A stretch of DNA of 64,000 nt from Asterias rubens (taxonomy: Eukaryota; Echinodermata; Asteroidea; Forcipulatida; Asteriidae): positions 4,490,762 to 4,554,761 of the forward strand of contig NC_047064.1 of assembly GCF_902459465.1 (NCBI RefSeq), given 5' to 3'. The notes beneath the pieces are model-generated. The model did no database searches. It was not told the origin of the DNA and was given only the letters and a program-made list of their open reading frames with translations. Shown one piece after another: positions 31,736 to 43,700 of this stretch. The first letter of the stretch is position 1. Every line of letters starts with the position of its first letter. Made by a program: the position numbers and the translations under genes.

Positions 31736-34700
31736 CTGTAACATAAAACAATGATCATATTTAGGCCTATAAACAAATACAAAATAATAAGAGTAACGAA
31801 ATGCATCAGCAATTTTATGGATGAGGATTGCAGGGCCAAGTTCGGAGAGCGATACGCTTAATACGTGCAACTCCATCAGCTATGAAGTGCACCACCTGTA
31901 ATTTATACCAAAGTAAACAGTTTCGTGGAAGGCAGGTTGCTCGGTTCCGGTGTGGCAGGAAATTCAGCCCCCCCCCCCCCCCTTTAGAATCAGTTTTCCC
32001 ATACGGCAAACTTTGTACAAACTTCTTCTGACAGCGCCCTCCCATCAAATGGGACATAATCTCTGGCGGACAGATATCCCTGGGACGCAACTAGACTTAC
32101 TTTCCACGAGAATAACTTAAAGGGACACACCGGCTCACCGTTTACGCAATTTAGGGGTGTATAATCATAAATAATGTTTTTATAGATGGTTGCTGTAAAA
32201 AAAAAACTACCACAATTTCTCGTACATAGCGAACAATTATTTAAAAAAAAAACAAAGCGGTAAAAGGCCAGCGTATACGTGTTTCCAGCCGTTGCAACTG
32301 TCAAATCTTCGTAACATTGTCGCACAATGTTGCAAGGAGACTGGTGCTTTGTTTATATAGCAACGTTTTACTATGACGCAGCATAAGGATCCAGTCTATC
32401 CATGTATTATAAACAACCAGCATAAATATACGGAGCAGGCAAATCTTCGACGATGGAGATAGACCTTCGTGCTTCAACGTACATCCAAAGATCGTCACGG
32501 AGAACACAGAGAAATTAGCCCAGAATATGATGGGACAGTGACAAGTCAATAAAGCATTCCTGGCCCCAATAAACTAGGCCTACTACCGCATAGCCATTAT
32601 GCAGTTTGGAATGCGATCGTGGCGTTACGTGCCCCCGACGTGCCAGGACCCAATTTCATAATGCCTATTCCTACCTCCATGGTATAGTGGCACAACAATT
32701 TGCTTAGCACAAAATAGTATTGCATAGCAGAAACTAATTACCAGCCAAATCTAAATTAAATTTGAAAACTTGTGGCTGGTGCCCAACTTAATTTTAAATA
32801 GTAAAGAATTTTTGTAAGCATTTTTTTCTGCTAAACAGATGAAACCATGAAACTGAACAATGGGCCCTGTTGTTCCATTATTCACAGTGAAAGATTTTTT
32901 TTATCTCGGGGGAAGGGAATCTCGAGGGATTCAAAAGCCTCCTTGTGTGAATGTATTTTGAAACGTAAGCGTAGCTGCAAATCTTGAAACGTAAGCCTAG
33001 CTTGACTCAGGATTGAAAGCGTACCTTTTGATTGTCGGGGTGAGCGCCAAAATTTCGCAGGTTTGTTACTTTGTGCATAATGTTGAGATACACCAAGTGA
33101 GAAGACTCGTCTTTTTTATTGCTAAAGGTGTCCGTGGGTCGATTTCAGAAAGAGTTAGGACTAGTCCTAACTTAGGACTAGTCCTAGGAGGTATACACAT
33201 TGCATGGATAGTCCTAAGTTAGGACGAGTAACTGGTCCTAACTCGAGATAAGACTAGTCCTAACTCTTTGTGAAATCCACCCCAGGTGCCTTTAACTATA
33301 TACAAACATGTTGAACCCACCTTTATGTAAGTATAATCTACTGAGTTTTCTCGTTCGTCTCCGATGGCATACGTTGGGTTGCGGGCGCCATGGACACAAA
33401 CGCCTTGAACTGGTTTCAAGATCAGATCGTTTTGCTTTGAGAGCTCGATTTCATCAAAGCCGTATGTAGGGTTGTCTGGAGAGAAAGTGCAAATTGTATA
33501 AGATAACGTACTTCAGTCTTTTTAATAGATGTTAAATTTGCATCGGGGACACAGAATATTCATTTGGTTTTTACACATATACACCGATGTGTGTTTAGCA
33601 CTGTATACTCAGTACTTACCCGAGTTCTATGAAAATAAATCACAGGCATATTACTCGGCTGAGATTCGAACCCAGGACCCTTGCAGTTCTAGAGCAGTGT
33701 CTTACCAACTAGATATCCCGATAGCTAGAGGCAGTTCAAATCCTATGTTTAAGCAGCGGGTATACTGCAAACGATTTTGATACTTGATTCTTTATTAGGT
33801 ATAAATACTAGGCGTACTGCCAATGTGTAAGTTCTCCGCTTGCTGTGTGACCAGGTAGACTTTGTGTATTAATGTCATCACGCCGCCATCTTAGATCGAA
33901 ATGATACTACGTGTACAATCGAAACACACATTATGCACTCGCGGCGCACAAGATGGACCAATTAACAACCTTGTTTTGGGAACAATTAATGCGTTTTCAT
34001 TGTGACTGTGCTAAACTGTTATAAAAATAATTCGTCGATATTTAATCATAAGACAATCAAGCCTTTTTAATAATCTATAAAACTTTTAATAGTACAACAT
34101 TGTTGTTGCTTTTAAAGACGCCATCTTTGGTCCAACACACGCGCGGATTTTTGGACCAAAAATTTTGTCTAGTCGCAAGTTGTCGCAACTTGCTCAATAC
34201 ACAGCTCTGGACTTATCCGAACTAACAGCGCCCTCTTGGGGGTGATTAAATCATTGCAAGGAATGTCAAGGAAAATTGATTACAAACTGCTATCTGCCAG
34301 AACATACGACCAGCAGTCCACATTGATCTGAGAGACAAAGCACCTTCAGCAAATCACTTACCAGTTTCAGTTTGTCCTGAAGCCCCGGGGTTCTTTGCTG
34401 CTCGTAAATTGCCAGATCTGTTAAGAGTGGAGGTTGCAATGGGGGACAAAAACACACACAACTTGATTAACGGTTACATAATAAACCACAATCAAACTTT
34501 TAGAACTCAGCGTGTCGTCTTGAGCGGCGCATACATTCTTTGTTGATATAGTGTGGCTTGGAAGTGACGTCACGGGCTATGCCATGGGAGTAATCAGAGC
34601 CCTGTTTAAGTCCTGGTCAGAGAGTACATCCGACCCCTAAGCAGTAATATTTTAAGGGAAGCGTTATACCATCTTAATCTTCAAACTCTGTATGTTTATT

Positions 34701-37700
34701 GTTAATCTGTGGACATTGTGTTTTGTGGTACAAAAAAGTACCCAAACCCTTGAAGTTTAGAAGTCCAGACTTGCCTCTCCGACCTTTCCTCTGATAGTTT
34801 TCTTCCCTTTCTCCTCCAAACAAAGCACGCCACAACGAGCAGCAGCACAACAAATACTATGGCTGGAATGACACCAGCAGCAATTGCACCGCCGTTGCTA
34901 GCCGCATTTTCGCCTGGACTAGTCTTCACACCAGCAGTGGTAGAGGGCGGTAGAGTGCTATCATCAGTAGTAGTCGGAACCGGTGACATGCTGGTTGTCA
35001 TCTGTGAACCTGTTGAAATTGGTGTTGCAGACGTTCCATCCGATGGACATTGGAATCCAGCGTCTTCTCCTGGTTTTATGATAGTGAAATTCGTCTCGTA
35101 TAAGCTACTGGAGCATGAACAATTGAAACCAGACGGCCACACTACTTCTGGATCTGAACAAAAATAAACAATTCGAAGTGGTTTACAAGAAGCAGAGGTG
35201 GAACTAGGAAAACCAATTTCGTGCCCCTTTTCAAATTGGAAAGTGTAATGTTTTTTTGGGACATGTTATTTTAACTTTTTTAAAACAGGTGGTGCATAAC
35301 ATTCTTACCTTTGATATTGATATTGCAAAAGCCACAGCTGCATTCAACCGTTCCATCGCTGCCAATTAAACAAACATTTGAGGAGAAACGAAAACAGAAT
35401 TTAGTTTTAATTTATAGGCATCCACTTACGCACAAACTAAGAGATTTTGACAATACATTGGACATCGAGGCTGAATCAGTTTCTTGCTGTTTTCCCCTTT
35501 CTCGTTTAACTTTTATTCAAACTAAGGAGACAAACAAAGGAGTTACACAAAACTGAATGTTATTTCAGAACTTGTGTTGCGTTGTGATTTAACTTACGTT
35601 TCCTTGTAGCAGCTGCATCCCTCGACATTATCTCCAGTATTACATATACGGAGCACAGGAGTTGAGCTACCGTCGCCGGCATTAAAATACAGGGCACCAT
35701 GCTCAGTAAGACGCATCAAATCATAAGGAATTGAAGACTGGCACCAATCAGTCCCTGCATCTATAAACAAAAATGAGACGACGGATCCGTCCCCCGGAGA
35801 ACATAAGAAAATTAGGAAAGTGCATGGTGCCATCATCGTCATCATCATCATCACCGTCCCCCATCTTAATCACTGTAATCATCGTCATCATTATAATCAT
35901 AATCACCACGAGCGGTCGGCCGAGACCGTAAAATTCATTCAAGTCCCATTCTCGTGCTAGGTCCCTAAACACATAACGCGCCAACACACGCGCCAGTTTT
36001 GACATGGATGGACCTTCTTCGCAGCACAACCCAATGGGCAGGCTAGTCTGGCACCTCGTGTTCGCCCATGCGTTTTCTGGGGGAACAAAATGGCTTCTAA
36101 TTGCACATTGTCGTAACTCTCCCAATATACGGCTCTGATAGACCTAACACCAGTCCGCCCTCACCGTCAAATGTAGCCATTGCAGTACCGAGCACGGAAC
36201 AGGTTTGGGAATGCAGAGCATCACAAAACAGTTTTCTGACGATGGCACGGGATTAGGGACTTGAGCCAAGTCTAACGAGACAGAAGCATTTTGCGATCAA
36301 TCTGCACACAAGCAATTCACTGGAACCTCGGACTTGTCTGTAAGTAGTAGTATACTTCTTGTACAACAGATTAACGGCACTATACACCTTTGGTAATTGT
36401 CAAAGACCAGTGTTCTTTTGGTGTATCCCATCATAAGCATAAAATAACAAGCCTGTGAAAATTTAGGCTCAATTGGCCATCGAAGTTGCTAGAAAATTAT
36501 GAAAAAAAAAACACCCTTGTTGGACGAATTTGTATGCTTTCAGATAGAAATAAAAGACTTCTAGCTAGAAGTCTTTTATATTATTTTAGTGAGAATTACT
36601 TCTTTCTCCAAACAACGTTACTTCAGAGGGAGCCATTTCTCACAATGTTTTATACTATCAACAGCTCTCCAATGCTCGTTACCAAGTCAGTTTTTAAGTT
36701 AATATTTGTTTTGAGTAATTACCAAACGTGTACCTTCCCTTAAACGTAGTGATGGCTATTACATTTATTTCGTGTTGTGGGAAAATAAAACTTTACTATG
36801 AAATATGAAAGCAAAATAAATTTAACAACTTCAACAAAGAAAACCAAAGAAGAATTGACCTCCGTTTCGAAATACTTAAGAATGGAGTCCAACTGACGTG
36901 TGCGTTACCATTAACCTGTGTAATGGTCGCACATTGATGCTGTCGGGCATGATTGACATAGGGGTTTCTAAAAAAAAAAGCATCCTGATAAGTCTATTGG
37001 CCTTTTCCAAACCTTGGTTTGGTCTCCGTTAATCCGGACGTCGTTGGTTCAAATCCTGCTCTAATAAATATGTCTTTGTTTGTTTAATCACATGTCATTT
37101 AAAATATACCCGGTCAGTTTCCCTTGTGATTTAGTTTTGGATTCGAAGTTTAGGTAGACAAAAATTACACGAAGCTTAAATTAATATTACTATTCCATTT
37201 TCTTTTTCTTTTTCGAAACAGCAAAACAAAAACCATACCTGGTACAAATGATCTCGGAGTTCTTCGTTCACAAATATGACCAAATAGTCGATCACACTGA
37301 AAGTCATTCCAATTGAAGTCTCCTTCATGTGTCATCCGAAAGCATTCGTTACCGTGGTTGCCGTTAGAAGACTCAAATGTGTCAAACAGGGCTGGGGTTC
37401 CGTCCATCCATTGATACGTGCGAGTAACATTCAGACCTATCCAGTATTTTCCATTGGGAAAATGACTTTGTATGTACTCCAGTTCCTCGTCCGTTTCGAT
37501 GTACAGCAGGTGTCCTCCCCAGGCACTGCACGCAGCAGAGGCTTCGTCACGTGTTTTCCATTTAAAAGCCTTGTAGCAAGAATCCTGATACATGTATCCA
37601 CAATCTTGTCGAATAAGTACAAATCAATTTATTAACATGTAGTACATTACACAAAATAATATTTTCATATACGTTCTTAAGAACACCCCCAACCCACCCC

Positions 37701-40700
37701 AACCAAAAAAAGGCGACCGTTACATATATATTTTTTTAATATTCACAATTTTGTTTTAACCGGTTTTAAGAAATCTTCGCATCATTATTTAGTATGTCGT
37801 TCGAAAACGAATCAATCAAATCGTTTGCACGAATGATCTTGAATCAAGTTTTCTTTTTTGTTGTTTCTTTTCTTTGCCCCCCCCCCCCGTTTTAAATTTT
37901 GTTCGGGAGGGGGAGGGGGTATTATTCAGGTGTGACTATGTTCCCATGTATTTATTAGTAACTCTTTGACTAACTGTTCCACGTACGTTGTACGCTCAAT
38001 ATTCGTGTCTTTACCGTATAGATTATTTAAAGCTGAAATCATGCTCATTATTAACATACCCTTTTCACAGATAACATTTTTGACGTCACTGCAATCGTAT
38101 GTTTGAATTACCACATATCCCCAAAACTGAGTAAGAAAAACACAGTTGCCACCAACGTCCTCGATTGGAAGCAACCCTGAAGCTATTGATGTATTCCCGT
38201 CCATCCAGATATATGTCACATCTACGGAAACCAGTCCCAACCAATAATCTGTATTTTTCAACGAATCGTCTCCAGATAGGTTGGTAGCCAGAAATCTCTG
38301 TTCTTCACGTGTCTCTACGTATACAAGGTGGCTGTTATGCTGTATACAATCCTGCACAGATTCATCACGTGATTTTTCAACCGTCTCGAAACGGTAACAC
38401 GAGCCATCGAGGTGTACTTCGTCTTCGTCACAATCTGAAAATAGGTGCAGAGAGACGAGGAAGGGGACACGATTGAAAAAAATTGGGTAGGTTAGAACAG
38501 TTTATTGTTAAAAATCCATACTAAAATAATGTTGGTTCTTGGTTTAAAGGAATTAAAATTATCAATGATTCTCGTACTCGTACTTGTAGTAACTAAGGAG
38601 AGAATATAATATGTGGTACGTACGAGCATGGAGGAAGGAAGCGAAGGAGCTCGAACGAAGGGACTTCAAAAGCCGAACCCGTGGTACCGCGGTCGTTTAA
38701 CGACACCTCTCATCACCCACATACCTTATACAAACAATGGGCGACCTGGCGTCTGTGAGTTTGCGCGTGCGTACTTCGTCCTTTACTCACATACAGTGTC
38801 GTATGTCGTATGGATATAATAAAGAAAAACAATTTATTTTTCTGATAAAATTTGTGTACACTTTTGCCCACCAAATCGAAAAACACTATTGAATACCAAA
38901 CACCCTCGAGTGCTAACACCAAATTTTGAACCACCGGTAGTGACAGGAAAGTCGCTAACATATTTCCATGTAAACACCACAAACGGATGAAATGTGTATA
39001 TTCACAATTCTTGTCTCCAATGATTCAACTTTATACGAAGGCAACGGTCCAGAGAGGCGGTACCGCACGTTCTGTACAAAGAGATCTAACCGCGCTCACT
39101 AATCGGCCGTCCAGCTAGAGGTCTCCGATCTTTTTCCATTGGTCAGACAGGGGCATTGTCAGAGTATTCTTTTGTTACTCTGCGGTTTTGCGGGTCATTC
39201 GAACTCCTTCTCTTCCTTCCTCCATGGTACGAGACACGACGTAAAATAAACGGGCTAATAAAAGAAAAACGAAATAGTGAGCATATAGAGCGTTACGTTA
39301 CCAATGAGTATACTATGCTAACAATGATTGTTTTGAGTAGTGTCCAGTGCCAATAGAAAAAACATTAATAATGAGGCTATACAGCAGTGTCTATATGTGT
39401 CCTCCACTATAATAAGGACAATTTATATTGCGCCGTATCAACCTCAAAAGGTGCTCAAAGCACATGACAAGAAGAAGACATAAACAAATCATCAGAGGGA
39501 AGAGGGAACAAAGGGAAACAAAAGAAAGAGCAAAAAACAAATGAAAAGCTGTTTGAATCAATGACATTTCAATTAGTCTTTAAATGTGTCCACTGCGCTA
39601 CATCCCAAATGTGTGAGGGCAAAGACTGGTTCCAAAGGAATGGTCCAGCATGTGCAAAGGACCATGTGATTCTGATTGGACCTGTCTCCAGCGAGTTAAA
39701 CTTCAAATTCAAATGGACTTTTTTTGTTGATCGATGCAATATCCCAGTCGGGTTGTTTTTGTCTATAGTTGTCGTGTTTGTTTTTCCTTTAGCCATATAA
39801 TCTAAACTGGTAGCACTTACCTGAAATTGGTGTTTTACATTCAAGGTTGGATGACTGCGACGCGCAATTACATGTGGTTACCTCGTTCTCGTCCGGATAA
39901 CTAAAAGGAGGAAATCAAATCATAATTTACAAGGCATTAATGCGATAAACAATAAAGATGCTATGTCAGATTTTTGGCCGATTTGACCCAAACATTTTGA
40001 TTTAAAATTCAATAGGTATTTTGATGGGGGTCGAGAAAGTTACAAGCTTTCATTTGCGCCATTGCTCGAAAAAGTCCGCCAATTATTAGTAGCAGTGAAA
40101 TAAAGTGCTCAAAATTAGTTTTTGTCGGGGTCCAGACAATGTATCACTTGACCAATTCTTATGTGTTTTATAAGAACCGTTTTAAAAAATGTTCATGGTT
40201 CACTAAAACAATTTTGTTTAATGTTTGGGGCAAAAAAATCTGACTTAGCATCTTTAATGTAACATCGTAAAATTGTGTACAAACCGATACCCAGGGCCAA
40301 TTTGCAGATTAGCCTCAATTTTATGCGCAACAATTGATCTTTGGCAAAACGTCATCGCACCGCAGTCTTGTAAAAGTTAATCAGGGTATTGTTTGAATGA
40401 ATGTACTTTCAGAACTGACAGACGTTTTTCTTTTAAAGGCAGCGGACACTATTGGTAATTAGTATTGGGGAGAGGTTGATAGCATAACACATTGTGAGAA
40501 ACGGCTCTCTCTGAGTAACGTAATTTTCACGAAAGAAGTAGTTTTTCACGAGTTTGATTTTGGGACCTCAAAATTAGATTGTGAGGCACGAAATCAAGCA
40601 TCTGAAAGCACACAACTTTTTCTTTCGTCATTATCTCGCAACTTCGACGCCAAATTGAGCTAAAATGTTCACAGGTTTGTTGTTTAATGCATATTGTTGA

Positions 40701-43700
40701 GACGACTGGTCTTTGGCAATTACCAATAGTGTCCAGTGTCTTTAAGAATTTCTTTTCGAGGTCGAAGTTGAGCAAAGACAACTTTTTGGGGGTATGTTGT
40801 TCCACTTTGAAAACCTACCAAAAGGGCCAGTGCATTAGCGAACAACCCCCGGGGAGACCTCTATTGTCCTTTGAAATAATTCAAACTGACATAGAATCTG
40901 AGGAATTTTGTTGACATTTTTTCAGCCAGTTTCCGGGTCCGACTTGACCCGGAACTAGGTCAGGCTTAACAGGACTCGAAATCGAATCCGGGTCAAATCT
41001 GACCCGGGAGCTTTTAGAGTGTAGATGCCCGTATTGACATTATCCAGTCCGTGCGCAGAGTGGGAGATAATTAGCATATTTTCCAGGTTTCATTTGCAGT
41101 TGCGCGGCGCACTCGGATCCTTCGAGATTTCGCGTGACAGCGCGAGAACTCGGAGACGATGTGCAAAATTGGCTACAGGTCCCAGCAGTGTTGGGTCAAG
41201 CATGGAGTGGTAATTTTCTTGAACATTTTCCTCGTAAAACAAACCCCTTTTTACCGGATTTTCGAGACCAAAAACATGTGAATCTTCGTCTGAAATGTGG
41301 TTAAAGTTTTAAACTTTTTGTTGATAAGCGTTACACTTAGGGTGCCCCCGATCGTTTGAGCACGATTGAGACAAACTGAGTCCATATATTGATAGACGAA
41401 GGATCGTTCTTTCTTTTGGTACCACATACACTTCTGCAGGTTTGGCCGTTGATATTTTTTTCAGTGCCAATTATGTGCAAAAATCATTGTTTGTGCCGCT
41501 TCGTTTTAGCTTACGTGACGTCATCATGTAAGAAAAAGGCCTTGTGTTGTGTACTGTTCGTACGGCGCTCTTTTTTATCATGTTTGTTGACGATCGTTGT
41601 GAAAAAAATCAAACAAAATTAAATAATGAAGAAATAAAATTGTCTCATGGAAAAAAATGAATAATATCAAAAATTATTTCCATCAATAATAACAAAGCAT
41701 GGTAGTTTGATGTAGGATTGGAATATGGGTTTTCTTGGTGGTGGTACTGCATTATTGAGACTCTGTGTAATGTGTAGAGTAAGAGAGTAGGTGTTCTATT
41801 TCTATGATTCGAATCTACTAATACTATTTTACATGATATTACTAATAGTTCAAAATAGAATATTTTTTTAATTAATAATTACCTGAAAGTTGATTCAATA
41901 TTTGTTGACACGTTGTTGAGAAAATAAATAATACAATAATTATTGATTGAGTTTCAATTTGGTCAGGTGGTCACTGGTCAATACCTTTTGCTAGTTCATA
42001 CTGGGTTAAATCATATTGATTAACTCTTAATCGAAAAGGGAATGGTCAAACATGTCTTAGCAAAAGTATTTCACTGGGGGATTGCAATTTATTGGTACTA
42101 ACTGTAGTCCATGTCAGTTTTCTGCTCTGTGTAAAGTGTTTCTGAAACATTTTGGTCTTCTTGGGCATGTTTTTAACTCTATCGCTTTCTTTGTGTTCCT
42201 TTAACAGTCCCAGCTCTCTGAAAATCGACCACGGTTTAAAGTGACGGGGAGACTCGAGCCTGGACGACTACATAGGGCGATTACTGATGAAGTCGGGACT
42301 GTTGATTGCTTAGTCGAGTTGCAACTAACATTTTTCAACTACTCGGTTATCGTGCCACCGCAACTATACAAAATAGTCGTAACTATATACCTGCTTGTGA
42401 ACCAATAGCACTCCGCACTAAAACCAAATTTAGTACATGGATCTCAGACAAATGTACAAAATTTTACTAACAACATATGCACACGTACTTGTCCACATTA
42501 TGTTTACTCGCGTTACTACTACATACAGGTGCCATATGGCGCGTTTGGCGTAATAGCTAAATTAGTGGAATGTTTGTCTGACACCGGGGTATTTTAAGCA
42601 AAAGTTATGTCATATAAGTGCAGAGTGCTATTGTATCGCTTGCGACCATTCACAACAGCGAAAGGCCCTTTGCGTGACCACGGCTTCGACTTTGGATTCG
42701 GCTCAGGCTAGCTTGGCCCCATGGTTGTTTTAACAATTGCGCATGCTTTGCATATGCCCCGTGGGGTGTCAGATATGACAGAGCCTGAAGCCGAATCCAA
42801 TGCCGAAGCAGCGGTTTTGAAAAGGGTCTTAATTTACTTTACGGAACACAATCTGATTGTTTTTCACCAGTTACACAATCTTTAAATCCATTCAGCGTTA
42901 ACTTTAATATATTGCGCCTGTGCCAAACCATATGCCGTAAGGCATCTTGGGCATCGAAAACTAGTGTAAAAGTTACGACTTCGAGGCCCGACTAGTCGAG
43001 TAATAAATTTCACTAGTCGCCTTGGAGACTCCCTCACAAGAAAATTTTTTGTAAACTGAACAAAACTGATATTTATGTCTATTTTATTTAAATATACCAA
43101 GGTACTTTCCAAAGTAATTTATAATTTGTATTTTGCAGTGGTCGCTCAAGTTTTTTCAACTTGGCGTGTGTGCAGAAACGCAATATAATGTCGTTGTTAT
43201 TTTATGTAAGCAGCTGAAAGGGACTTTAAAATAACTGTTTTGTAAAATTAACACAGTTAAAAGATTTGTCATCTGGGTTATTATTGTGTGTTGTATATTG
43301 AATATATTTAATTTGAAGCTGACCAAACTTTCCAGCTTTTAGTTGAGATTTCACAGTAGAAGGCCAGGGTTAGGAATTGAACATTTCATCATTTAAAAGA
43401 AAACAACAAATGAGTTTTGAAAGACTTTCTAATTTTGTAATCAATATAATACAAAGAAGGATTTCTTTTTAAAACTCAAATATACTTGGATTCATAGGAT
43501 TGGATTGGAAGGCCATCATATTTTGGCACAGAGTAGCAATTATCCGTTGCGTTTATGCCAGTTTTGGTTTCGTAGACGTAAAGATACGAGTGGATTCAGA
43601 AACAACGACAGTAGCGGTTGAGTAGATGAATATTGTACCTGAACAAACATCATTAAGGTTTGTCTGCACGATTTCGTTAAATGCTACAAAAGGGACTTTT

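Noticed and set aside
33640-33740. tRNA gene
   Set aside because: A- and B-box-like motifs are present but no proper cloverleaf, and the sequence continues into a SINE body seen elsewhere.
41025-41220. GC-richer plus-strand frame that could be a first exon
   Set aside because: No conserved motif and no supporting downstream exon. It lies in a lectin-receptor intron on the opposite strand.
42207-42408. Open plus-strand frame after acceptor tttaacag (SQLSENRPRFKVTGRLEPGR)
   Set aside because: It runs into inverted-repeat sequence of the foldback at 42238-43040 and has no partner exon.
43480-43645. Possible exon with LYVYETKTGINATDNCYSV or, on the plus strand, CVYASFGFVDVKIRVDS
   Set aside because: Good-looking peptide in two directions, but no frame runs between matched splice sites, and the lectin-receptor frame is complete without it.
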